This document shows, piece after piece, positions 24,591 through 31,664 of a stretch of 58,658 bases of DNA. The notes below the pieces were generated by a model. It was not told where the DNA came from, ran no database searches, and saw nothing but the letters and a program-made list of their open reading frames with translations. The position numbers were made by a program, and so were the translations under genes. Position 1 is the stretch's first letter. The number at the start of each line of letters is the position of its first letter. Source of the stretch: Desulfuromonadales bacterium (GTDB lineage: Bacteria; Desulfobacterota; Desulfuromonadia; Geobacterales; Pseudopelobacteraceae); the NCBI GenBank assembly GCA_016650295.1, contig JAENWA010000095.1, positions 1 through 58,658 on the forward strand, in the 5' to 3' direction.

Positions 24591-24631
24591 AAAAACCCCG
24601 CACGACGTCATTAATTGACGTTGTGCGGGGT
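24591..24631 (-). terminator. Strong hairpin between resolvase and alpA (possible attenuator)
   Basis: ACCCCGCACGACGTCA (24595-24610) and TGACGTTGTGCGGGGT (24616-24631) form a 16-bp stem. On the minus strand it is followed by TTTTTT. Only 33 bases separate it from the alpA start, leaving little room for a promoter, so transcription of the main operon probably passes this hairpin. Confidence 0.8.
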
Positions 24632-24641
24632 CTTGTCTAGG

Positions 24642-24667
24642 CCACCATTCGTAAGTGTAAATGGTGG
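24642..24667. promoter_or_regulatory. Inverted repeat, possible operator
   Basis: CCACCATT (24642-24649) and AATGGTGG (24660-24667) form a perfect inverted repeat spaced by 10 bp, next to the alpA attenuator hairpin. A minus-strand TATAAT (24702-24697) and a TTGACA (24773-24768) lie upstream but are not at promoter spacing from each other. The repeat could bind a regulator such as the XRE or AlpA protein. Confidence 0.4.
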
Positions 24668-24790
24668 GGGACGCGAGAAGCCGCGATATTTATTAAATTA
24701 TAAACCGAAACTCATACTAAATTCGGTGTTTGTTAGTGTTTATTCTTGTGCTCTTGTGCGTTTTGTTTGTCAAGAAAAAAAATCGGAAAT

Positions 24791-24827
24791 AAATAAAGGG
24801 TGCCCGCAAAATGGACACCCTTTATTT
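24791..24827 (-). terminator. Terminator of the resolvase gene
   Basis: AAATAAAGGGTG and CACCCTTTATTT form a 12-bp stem. On the minus strand T-rich sequence follows. It lies 22 bases after the resolvase stop. Confidence 0.75.
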
Positions 24828-24848
24828 GATCTACTCCCTACAAAATGT

Positions 24849-25427
24849 TTAAGCTGCAGCCTGTTCTTCTCTGTCCATGTATCGGTACAAGGTGTCTCGA
24901 CTGATCTTCATTTCTTTGGCAACAACGGCCTTGGGTTCTCCATCGTTGACGCGGCGTTTCAGTTCCGCAATGCGTTCGTCTGTCATTTCGCGCTTGCGCC
25001 CCTTGTAGACACCCTTAGCTTTCGCAATCTGTACGCCTTCTTTCTGGCGCTCCCGGATGATTGCCCGCTCGAACTGTGCAAACGACGCCAGCATGTTCAA
25101 CATAAGCTCACTGAATGGATTGTTGCTGTCCCCGGTGAATGTCAGGTTTTCTTTGACAAACTGAACCGTGACTCCCTTGGCTGTCATATCCTTTACCAGG
25201 CCTCTCAGGTCGTCTATGTTGCGACCCAGCCTGTCCAGGCTATGCACAAGGACCGTATCACCTTCGCGTACAAATTCAACCATTGCCTGGAGCTGCGGGC
25301 GGTTTGTGTCCTTCCCTGATAACTTGTCCTCAAACATCTTATCAACGGCTACGCCGTCAAGCTGGCGCTCGGTACTCTGTACGACGGTTGACACCCTTCG
25401 GTATCCAATGCGTTTGCCTGTGGTCAT
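24849..25427 (-). CDS. Serine recombinase, resolvase/invertase type
   Basis: The 192-residue protein has the serine recombinase N-terminus IGYRRVSTVVQSTERQ (catalytic Ser in RVST), the LDRLGRN motif, and FAQFERAIIRERQKEG at the end of the catalytic domain. A C-terminal helix-turn-helix follows (PKAVVAKEMKISRDTLYRYM). It is full length for the Tn3 resolvase/Hin group. On a mobile element it could resolve multimers after replication. A run of TCGTAC inverted repeats directly upstream is a plausible res site and operator. It is transcribed apart from the alpA operon because two terminators follow. Confidence 0.9.
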   Translation of the reverse strand: MTTGKRIGYRRVSTVVQSTERQLDGVAVDKMFEDKLSGKDTNRPQLQAMVEFVREGDTVLVHSLDRLGRNIDDLRGLVKDMTAKGVTVQFVKENLTFTGDSNNPFSELMLNMLASFAQFERAIIRERQKEGVQIAKAKGVYKGRKREMTDERIAELKRRVNDGEPKAVVAKEMKISRDTLYRYMDREEQAAA

Positions 25428-25454
25428 GGTGACACCACCCTGATAATTTATAAA

Positions 25455-25547
25455 CTGTACGATTTACATTATAAACGTTATCAGAGAAGAGTCAATTATT
25501 ATTTTCGTACATTCATATCGTACAGTTATTTTGTACGATTCTTGTGT
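25455..25547. promoter_or_regulatory. Putative resolvase res site/operator
   Basis: Several copies of a GTACGA/TCGTAC motif occur: CTGTACGAT at 25455, TTCGTACA at 25504, ATCGTACA at 25517-25524 and TGTACGAT at 25532-25539 (the last two a perfect inverted repeat with a 7-bp spacer), and GTGTACG near 25544. They sit in AT-rich DNA directly upstream of the resolvase start, where resolvase-type recombinases usually bind. Confidence 0.5.
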
Positions 25548-25627
25548 ACGGCTAGATTACACCCAAAACAGACAATCGCATACGATATGTGGCGAAACTA
25601 TGATTAAACTGTATGCGGTGCTGCTGT

Positions 25628-26045
25628 CATGTCACTGGTGAAGATGTTCCAGGTATCCACGGCACCACAGAAAGGATGAACAGGCGGTACTTCTGACCAT
25701 GGGTCCGAAATCTGCCACCCGATTGCCGATCGTCTCTATCATGTCCCGCTCCGGTTATGCCTTGGGGATCTGCTACCCGGCTGCTGATCGTCTTGATGCT
25801 GGCCACCGGTGAAGATGTTCCGGATGGACCCACGGCGCTGCAGGAAGGCTGAACAGACAACACAGCAGGTCAGAGTATGGGGCACCCGGCACCGGTACAG
25901 CTGGCCATGCCTTGGGAGCTGCTACCGGTACCGCCGGTTGCTGGTGATGGTGATGGTGATCATCTCAATCCTGTCCGGATTCTTTTGCCAGGTCGCCGAT
26001 GCTGCCGACGGTGAACAGTTTCAGGCGGATCCACGGCGCTACAGG
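25628..26045. repeat. Three degenerate ~170-200 bp repeats beside the integrase gene
   Basis: GAAGATGTTCC...CCACGGC(A/G)C...AAGG...TGAACAG units start near 25633, 25810 and 26010, with cores at 25657, 25829 and 26031. Each of the first two is followed by a CTTGGG(G)A(T/G)CTGCTACC motif. A fourth copy lies by attL. No convincing gene is present between 25548 and 26045. The last repeat ends at the integrase stop codon. Confidence 0.6.
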
Positions 26046-27281
26046 TCATGCGGCCTTCTGTTTGAACGGTATCACCTGTGCCCCCGCCTTCAACCCGTTC
26101 AGATAGTTTGCCCATGTGTCCATCATCTTCCGGCGCTCTACAAGGTGCTGGGTCCGGTTGTATGCTCTCCCAAGTCGATCCGGCACGGCATGGGCAAGTT
26201 GCGCCTCTATAGCATCGGGCGGAAACAAAAGAATTTCATGCAGCATGGTCCTGGCGGTTGCTCTGAACCCGTGCGCCGTGACTTCTGATTTCTCAAATCC
26301 CATCCGGCGAAGAGCGGCATTGATTGCGTTGTCACTCATGCAGCGTAACGGGGTGCGGTGGCATGGTAGGACATATTTGCTATGGCCTGTTAGCGGTTTA
26401 AGTTCATCCAATACATGAAGAGCCTGGGGAGGAAGTGGGACAATGTGCGCTTGCTTCATCTTCATCTTTTCGGCCGGGATATTCCATTGAGCTGCTTCGA
26501 AGTCAATTTCAGTCCATTCCATGTGCCGTAGTTCTCCCGGCCGGACAAACAACATAGGAAGCAACTGCATGGCACATTTGACTATGAACGAACCTTGATA
26601 ATCCTCAATCGCTTTCAAGAGGGGTGCTAGTTTTTTCGGGTCAGTAGGTGCCGCCCTGTGACCAAATTTGACAGGTGGTAACGCTCCTTGAAGATCTACG
26701 GAGGGATCGCGCTCTGCACGGCCGGTTGCAACTGCGTACTTGAACACCTTCCCGCAATGGTTGCGGATCCGGTGGGCTGTATCAAGTGCCCCCCGTGATT
26801 CTACTCGCCGTAGCACTGTCAGTAATTCTGGTGCTTTTATCTCAGTCACTGGCTTTGCTCCCATGTAGGGGAAAACATCCCTTTCCAGCCGTTCCTTTAT
26901 TGTCGCGGCATGAACTGCGGACCATCCCGTTGAAAACTTAACCATCCACTCCCGTGCAATCATTTCAAAACTGTCAGCGGCCTGTTCGCCCTGTATCGCC
27001 TTCTGCGCCTTCTTTGCTGCGCCCGGGTCAACTTCATTGGCAAGTAGCTTCTTGGCATCCTCACGGCGCTGTCTGGCATCGGCAAGGCTTAGTACAGGGT
27101 ATGCACCAAACGAAAGCATCTTCTGCTTACCATCAAAACGATATTGGAGCCGCCACAACTTCCCGCCGGTGGGGGTAACAAGTAGATGCAGGCCGTAACC
27201 GTCTGATAGCTTGTATTCACTGGCTTTGGGTTTTGCGTTCTTTACCTGGATATCTGACAGGGGCGGAATCCGTTTGGGCAT
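26046..27281 (-). CDS. P4-type tyrosine recombinase (integrase)
   Basis: The 411-residue protein has the DUF4102-type N-terminal arm domain (LSDIQVKNAKPKASEYKLSD), a SAM-like core-binding domain, and the catalytic domain with Arg in RPGELRHMEW, the HGFRATARTML box (HxxR), LAHAVPD, and the nucleophile in RAYNRTQH. All catalytic residues are present. It catalyses integration at, and excision from, the tRNA-Leu 3' end, whose intact copy lies 180 bp upstream of its start. It points away from attR. The length is normal for the P4/CP4-57 family, and the gene appears functional. Confidence 0.95.
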   Translation of the reverse strand: MPKRIPPLSDIQVKNAKPKASEYKLSDGYGLHLLVTPTGGKLWRLQYRFDGKQKMLSFGAYPVLSLADARQRREDAKKLLANEVDPGAAKKAQKAIQGEQAADSFEMIAREWMVKFSTGWSAVHAATIKERLERDVFPYMGAKPVTEIKAPELLTVLRRVESRGALDTAHRIRNHCGKVFKYAVATGRAERDPSVDLQGALPPVKFGHRAAPTDPKKLAPLLKAIEDYQGSFIVKCAMQLLPMLFVRPGELRHMEWTEIDFEAAQWNIPAEKMKMKQAHIVPLPPQALHVLDELKPLTGHSKYVLPCHRTPLRCMSDNAINAALRRMGFEKSEVTAHGFRATARTMLHEILLFPPDAIEAQLAHAVPDRLGRAYNRTQHLVERRKMMDTWANYLNGLKAGAQVIPFKQKAA

Positions 27282-27403
27282 TGGCTTGTCTCCTTTTGGT
27301 GGTATCTGCCTTTTCGCTTTGGTGGTATACCATAAAGATTGCCAACAAAACCGAATGATTTAGCTATACCAAAGCAGACAATATAAGACAACAGGCAAAG
27401 AAA

Positions 27404-27426
27404 AAGCCCCTATTTTCAAGGGGCTT
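27404..27426 (-). terminator. Terminator now serving tRNA-Leu
   Basis: AAGCCCCT and AGGGGCTT form an 8-bp stem. On the minus strand TTTTTCTTTG follows. It lies inside the element, 34 bases past the tRNA-Leu CCA, and would replace the terminator left at attL. Confidence 0.75.
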
Positions 27427-27456
27427 AATTACTATATCAGACTGTAGCTGACTAAC

Positions 27457-27475
27457 TTATGGTACCGAAGGTCGG
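27457..27475. other. attR: element junction within tRNA-Leu
   Basis: TTATGGTACCGAAGGTCGG covers the CCA end and 3' acceptor of tRNA-Leu and is repeated (minus one C) at 13281-13298. The tRNA sequence stays intact on this side. Confidence 0.85.
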
Positions 27476-27545
27476 ACTCGAACCAACATGGGGTTGCCCC
27501 CGGCAGATTTTGAGTCTGCTGTGTCTACCATTTCACCACTCCGGC
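27460..27545 (-). tRNA. tRNA-Leu (anticodon CAA)
   Basis: The minus-strand 86-nt gene has acceptor GCCGGAG/CTTCGGT (with G-U pairs), anticodon stem GCAGA/TCTGC around CTCAAAA (anticodon CAA), a long class II variable arm (GGGGGCAACCCC), T-loop TTCGAGT, discriminator A and an encoded CCA. It is the attachment site of the 14-kb element. Confidence 0.95.
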
Positions 27546-27554
27546 ATTCCATTT

Positions 27555-27583
27555 TTATAACTGCATATAGCGTCATGCGTCAA
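27555..27583 (-). promoter_or_regulatory. Promoter of tRNA-Leu
   Basis: On the minus strand TTGACG (27583-27578), a 17-bp spacer and TTATAA (27560-27555) precede the tRNA 5' end at 27545. Confidence 0.6.
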
Positions 27584-27624
27584 GCAAAATTCCGGCTGAC
27601 TGACTCAATTGATGTAAAAAAAAG

Positions 27625-27654
27625 TTGACATCACCGGTATTCGTCTGATAGAAG
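27625..27654 (+). promoter_or_regulatory. Promoter of tRNA-Ala
   Basis: TTGACA (27625-27630) and TAGAAG (27649-27654), spaced by 18 bp, lie upstream of tRNA-Ala at 27670. It is arranged back to back with the tRNA-Leu promoter. Confidence 0.55.
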
Positions 27655-27669
27655 AGATATTCATTTTGT

Positions 27670-27745
<76 letters not shown>

Positions 27746-27754
27746 AACAAATTC

Positions 27755-27787
27755 AAGGGTTACGGAGTTTTCCGTAGCCCTTTTTTT
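27755..27787 (+). terminator. Terminator of tRNA-Ala
   Basis: AAGGGTTACGGA and TCCGTAGCCCTT form a 12-bp stem with one G-T pair, followed by seven T residues. Confidence 0.9.
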
Positions 27788-27974
27788 GTTTTAATTTTTT
27801 CCACATCTGTCCACAATTTTATCTCATTCCCGGCAGCATTTCCGAGCCTTACCATCCTCACCTTTGATCACGAATGTGCTGTGCCCACTTCATTCCCGGA
27901 ATTCTCGCACAATAGACTTTCAGCAACATGTTCTTTTGGAATATAATAAGCGCAGATAGAAAGGGGGTATCTTC

Positions 27975-28367
27975 ATGAAGACAAGCCCCGTCTTCCCGCT
28001 TCAGATTTTTTATGACGGATCCTGTTCGGTGTGCGCCAATGAGGTCGAACGTTACGTCCGCAAGGATCAGGATGGACGATTGATCCTGGTGGATATCAGC
28101 GCCCCGGAGTTCGATCCGGCCGCTTTAGGCTTCACCCTGGCGGAATTCATGTACCAGATGCATGCAATCGACCGGAACGGCCGTGTCTTTCGCGGGATAG
28201 ATGCCTTCTGGGCCATCTGGCAGGCCTTCCCCGCTTCTACGTTTCTTGGACTGTGCGGGACAATAATCAAACTGCCGGTGGTCAATCCGGCAGCCAGGCT
28301 CTGTTACCGTGCCTTCGCCGGCATACGCGGAATTCTGCCAAAACGGCGCGCGGCGTGTGAGATCTGA
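27975..28367 (+). CDS. DCC-family (DUF393) thiol-disulfide oxidoreductase-like protein
   Basis: The 130-residue protein has the DUF393 signature: IFYDGSCSVCANEV (CxxC with the D-x-x-C-x-x-C pattern, about residues 11-24), then DAFWAIWQAFP and a hydrophobic segment. The family has a thioredoxin-like fold and a presumed redox role, but physiological substrates are not established. AAGGGGG lies upstream of ATG 27975. It stands alone between tRNA-Ala and the OmpA-like gene. I see nothing notable in 28368-28531 or in 27788-27974. Confidence 0.85.
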   Translation: MKTSPVFPLQIFYDGSCSVCANEVERYVRKDQDGRLILVDISAPEFDPAALGFTLAEFMYQMHAIDRNGRVFRGIDAFWAIWQAFPASTFLGLCGTIIKLPVVNPAARLCYRAFAGIRGILPKRRAACEI

Positions 28368-28531
28368 CCTGCATGCTTCACACCCGGACGATCCTTTTTG
28401 ACTTTGATTCAACTCCAATGATCAGGCTTTCAAGCGTATCCTTATCCTTTGTGCTGCAGCAGACCATTTACACTGGTTTGTCAGCAGATTAAAGTTGAAG
28501 AACTCTTTTGCTTGGTATATAAAGAAATGAT

Positions 28532-29737
28532 ATGAATTGGATACTGAGAAGAATTTTGTCGAGAGTTATACGTGGCATCATCATCGCCAACATTTTATCT
28601 CTTTTTCTGTCATCCTCCGTATTTGCCGCCACTGAAAATAAAAAACAAAATATTCCGACCTCATCAATCTCTTTGACCCCTGTCATTGGCGGCTATTTGT
28701 TTGCAGGATCGGAGTCCCTCAACCCCACCATTCTCTATGGACTGAAACTCAGCTACGACATGATTGGTGTCGGCATCTCCGACACTCTCGGCGTTGAGGG
28801 CACCTTCGACTATTTCAGCACAACAACAAAATCGGGATCAAAAAAGGTCGATGGGGCACTTTTCCGTGTCGATGCCATTTACTCCGTAACACCAAGAAAC
28901 AAACTGGTTCCTTTTCTTGCCGTCGGTATCGGAGACATCCTCGTCAACAAAGACTCCACGCTCGACAACAGCCCTCTTCTCAATTACGGTATAGGACTGA
29001 AATATTATCTTCAAGACTATCTTGCAGTAAGAGCCGATGTACGTCATCTTTTTGTGTATAATTCCGTAAGCACCAGAAACAACTTCGAATTAAGCATGGG
29101 GCTCACCTACGTCTTCGGTAAGGAACGTAAGAAAACTCCCGCGCAGCCACCGGTAGTGCCTCCCAAACCGGTGCCTGTCGTCGTCGAACCGGTTTTGACA
29201 CCGGCACCGGTTCCGACACCCGCACCGGCACCGGTTCCGACACCCGCACCGGAACCTGTTATTGAAACCGCACCACTACCGATTCCTGCCGTCGAATCGC
29301 CTCCGGCACCGGTAGCGCCCGTTGAACCGACACCCGTATCCGCACCTGTTCAGGCGCAGAAAAAAGCCGTTGTCACATTGGACCGTAATCTCATGAGGAA
29401 TGAATCTATCGAGTTCGAATTTGCCAAAACAGTCATGGATAGCAGCTATGATGACAGCCTCAAGGCAACTGCCGCGCTTATCAATTCTTCGCCGAATGCG
29501 ACTATACGCATCGAAGGGCACACTGATAGTATTGGCAGTAGTGCGGCAAACCTTTCTCTCTCGGTAAAACGGGCGATAAGCTTCAAAAACGGCCTCGTAA
29601 AGCTTGGAGTTGATCCCGGAAAGGTAACCATCAAGGGCTATGGATTTGCCAAGCCGATAGCCAATAACTCAACAGAAGAAGGCAGGAAGAAAAACCGCCG
29701 GGCGGTTGCAGTCATTGTTATTAAACAAAAGAAATGA
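28532..29737 (+). CDS. OmpA-family outer membrane protein
   Basis: The 401-residue protein has a signal peptide (about residues 1-33, ending SSVFA) and an N-terminal beta-barrel of about 170 residues (GVGISDTLGVEGTFDYF, ending MGLTYVFGKE). A Pro/Ala/Val-rich linker with PTPAPAPVPTP repeats follows, then a C-terminal OmpA/MotB domain with IRIEGHTDSIGSSAANLSLS and GRKKNRRAV, which binds peptidoglycan. It links the outer membrane to the wall. It may be its own transcription unit. The linker DNA contains short tandem repeats of an ACCGGCACCGGTTCC type, a possible site of length variation. Confidence 0.9.
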   Translation: MNWILRRILSRVIRGIIIANILSLFLSSSVFAATENKKQNIPTSSISLTPVIGGYLFAGSESLNPTILYGLKLSYDMIGVGISDTLGVEGTFDYFSTTTKSGSKKVDGALFRVDAIYSVTPRNKLVPFLAVGIGDILVNKDSTLDNSPLLNYGIGLKYYLQDYLAVRADVRHLFVYNSVSTRNNFELSMGLTYVFGKERKKTPAQPPVVPPKPVPVVVEPVLTPAPVPTPAPAPVPTPAPEPVIETAPLPIPAVESPPAPVAPVEPTPVSAPVQAQKKAVVTLDRNLMRNESIEFEFAKTVMDSSYDDSLKATAALINSSPNATIRIEGHTDSIGSSAANLSLSVKRAISFKNGLVKLGVDPGKVTIKGYGFAKPIANNSTEEGRKKNRRAVAVIVIKQKK

Positions 29738-29874
29738 CTGCCAACACGGCTTGACCATTGAAGTGGTCGTACTTATCGTGAGTACCACGTATTTTTAGAA
29801 TCGTACATATTTGAGGAAACCAAATGCGTCTGATCCCGGACCAGACCTAACTATGCAGGTAGAGGAGTTAAGAA

Positions 29875-30606
29875 ATGACTAGAAACATCCAGCTGATAAC
29901 CATCGGAGTACTATTGACGATTCTATCAGGCACCCTGACGGGCTGTTCCGCTCCAGCCAGGTCTACAATGGCAGCTGAACAGGCATCGCCAGCATCGGAA
30001 CTCTCGGGTACGATTGTGGAGACCATGGATGCCGCAGGATATACCTACATCTGTATTGAAAGAGATGGGAAAAAGACCTGGGCGGCAACAACCACGACGA
30101 AAGTCACCGTCGGACAGCAGATCAAGCTTCAAAACGGCGCTGAAATGAACAATTTTCAGAGCAAGGCGCTGAACCGTACCTTCGACAAGATCATATTCTC
30201 GGGAGGGGTGGTTCAGGAGGCTGCTGCACCGGTCCAGGCAAAAGCAGCAGTCAACAACATAACCCAGGAGAAAACAACCGCCAACATGGTTCAGAAGGAC
30301 GGGCTTCTGGCGGGCAAAGTAGTAGAAACCATGAATGCTGCGTCATACACCTATCTCCTGCTGGAAAAGGACGGCAGAAGGTCATGGGCCGCGATACCTG
30401 CGGCGCAGCTTTCCGTCGGTGACGAGGTCGAGCTGTATCCCGGTACCGAAATGGGAAATTTTACAAGTAAGACACTGAACCGGTCATTTGACAGCATAAA
30501 CTTCTCTGGCGGGTTAAAAAGCGTAAACGCGAAGGGTACCTCTGCGCCAACAGCGCCAACTGCACTCCCCACAGGGCACCCGAAAATGGATGCGCCCACA
30601 AAATAG
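29875..30606 (+). CDS. Two-repeat exported lipoprotein
   Basis: The 243-residue protein has a lipoprotein signal peptide with lipobox LTGCSAP (Cys at about residue 24). Two copies of a domain of about 70 residues follow (residues 42-112 and 142-212). Each begins with G(T/K)(I/V)VETM(D/N)AA and continues with a Y(T)Y segment, a W-A-A, VG(Q/D), G(A/T)EM(N/G)NF, and ends LNR(T/S)FD...FSGG. The domain looks like a small beta (OB-like) fold seen in exported proteins of Geobacter-like bacteria; its ligand is unknown. The internal duplication is clear. It ends shortly before a strong terminator. Confidence 0.8.
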   Translation: MTRNIQLITIGVLLTILSGTLTGCSAPARSTMAAEQASPASELSGTIVETMDAAGYTYICIERDGKKTWAATTTTKVTVGQQIKLQNGAEMNNFQSKALNRTFDKIIFSGGVVQEAAAPVQAKAAVNNITQEKTTANMVQKDGLLAGKVVETMNAASYTYLLLEKDGRRSWAAIPAAQLSVGDEVELYPGTEMGNFTSKTLNRSFDSINFSGGLKSVNAKGTSAPTAPTALPTGHPKMDAPTK

Positions 30607-30701
30607 ACTCTTTAGTAAGTTAGAAGTTATCCTGTTTATCAGGGCCAGGCGCCTGTCTCCTGAGGCCGCCGTAACGAACACGCAGATTACTACCAGTATT
30701 G

Positions 30702-30735
30702 AACGGCAGGGATGCAAATCCCTGCCGTTTTTTTA
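30702..30735 (+). terminator. Terminator of the lipoprotein gene
   Basis: AACGGCAGGGA and TCCCTGCCGTT form an 11-bp stem followed by TTTTTTATT. Confidence 0.92.
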
Positions 30736-30787
30736 TTCATGGCACCGTGCCTTAACGCACACATAAAGTTCGCGACATTGACGCGGG

Positions 30788-31531
30788 TTATTTAATCGTG
30801 AAAATTCGTGCCTTCAGGAGCTTCATTTTACACAATCTGAATTGAACTGCTGTTCCAAGGACCCCGAGTCCGTATACCACACTGCGGCGGAAATTGATTG
30901 ATGAAGCTTCTTTAAAGTATTTTGTCGGACAGGAGACTTCACCGATACGGTAGCCGAACCAGATTACTTGTGCGAGCATTTGATTGTCGAATACGAAATC
31001 GTCGGAATTTGATTCGAGAGGGAGTTGTTCGAGAACCTGCCGGGAAAAGGCACGGTAGCCCGTGTGATATTCGGAAAGCTTGTGGCCGAGAAGCAGATTC
31101 TCCACGAAGGTGAGCAGCCGGTTGGCGATGTACTTGTAGAGCGGCATGCCCCCCTTGAGCGCTCCGATACCGAGAATTCGTGAGGCAAGCACCACATCGA
31201 ACTCACCGTAGGCAATCATGGAACTCATTGCTGTAATGAGATGCGGAGTATACTGATAATCCGGATGGAGCATAACAACGATGTCCGCACCCATATCGAG
31301 AGCTGTCTTGTAGCAGGTTTTCTGATTCCCGCCATAGCCCCTGTTGGCAGGATGGATGACTGTTCGAATCCCGAGGCGAAGCGCCACTTCCGCTGTGTCA
31401 TCCATGCTTGCGTCGTCAACGAGCACCACATTGTCCACGAACTCAAAAGGTATTTCCCTGAACGTTTTCTCAAGCGTCTGAGCCGCATTGTACGCGGGGA
31501 GTACAACTACTATGTTTTTACCGTTGAGCAT
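30788..31531 (-). CDS. GT2 glycosyltransferase, DPM1-like
   Basis: The 247-residue protein has [18 protein letters not shown] at the N-terminus, [35 protein letters not shown] in the metal-binding position, and a C-terminal [10 protein letters not shown] segment. It is a soluble polyprenyl-phosphate-sugar synthase type. It is the last gene of a minus-strand run with two radical SAM genes and a two-component system. A 5' fragment of a related gene lies at 37263. The acceptor is unknown. Confidence 0.88.
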   Translation of the reverse strand: MLNGKNIVVVLPAYNAAQTLEKTFREIPFEFVDNVVLVDDASMDDTAEVALRLGIRTVIHPANRGYGGNQKTCYKTALDMGADIVVMLHPDYQYTPHLITAMSSMIAYGEFDVVLASRILGIGALKGGMPLYKYIANRLLTFVENLLLGHKLSEYHTGYRAFSRQVLEQLPLESNSDDFVFDNQMLAQVIWFGYRIGEVSCPTKYFKEASSINFRRSVVYGLGVLGTAVQFRLCKMKLLKARIFTIK

Positions 31532-31600
31532 CTGAACACCTTTTTCAGAGAAGCGATTACGGAATCATCAGGAAAATGATTCTAACACCGCATACAATAA

Positions 31601-31627
31601 CAGCCGGGGGAAAATTCCCCCCGGCTG
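31601..31627 (-). terminator. GC-rich hairpin between radical SAM and GT2 genes
   Basis: CAGCCGGGGG and CCCCCGGCTG form a 10-bp stem with a loop of about 7 bases. On the minus strand it is followed by TTATTGT, a weak T-tract. It may partly terminate or stabilise the upstream transcript. Confidence 0.5.
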
Positions 31628-31664
31628 CGGATCTGCTATGCCCGCAACGGACATATATGACGGA

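Larger units (their letters stand above)
13281..27475. mobile_element. Integrated satellite-like prophage element in tRNA-Leu
   Basis: The element is bounded by an 18/19-bp direct repeat of the tRNA-Leu 3' end. All of its genes lie on the minus strand. From attR inward they are integrase, repeat region, serine resolvase, AlpA, two small ORFs, small terminase subunit, O-like replication protein with internal iterons, DnaB-like helicase, an 84-residue ORF, a 1725-residue polyvalent-type protein, a coiled-coil protein, RadC-HTH, and two small ORFs. No large terminase, portal, protease, capsid or tail gene is recognisable. The set int-alpA-rep-terS resembles phage-inducible chromosomal islands of Gram-negative bacteria. 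A decayed prophage is the alternative. Confidence 0.8.

Noticed and set aside
25627-25863. 78-codon minus-strand open frame in the repeat region
   Set aside because: It covers degenerate repeats, has no ribosome-binding site or domain, and is explained by the repeat structure.
29822-29874. Cyclic-di-GMP riboswitch upstream of the lipoprotein gene
   Set aside because: Such riboswitches are common in Geobacter leaders, but the conserved GEMM sequence blocks and pairing are not present here.
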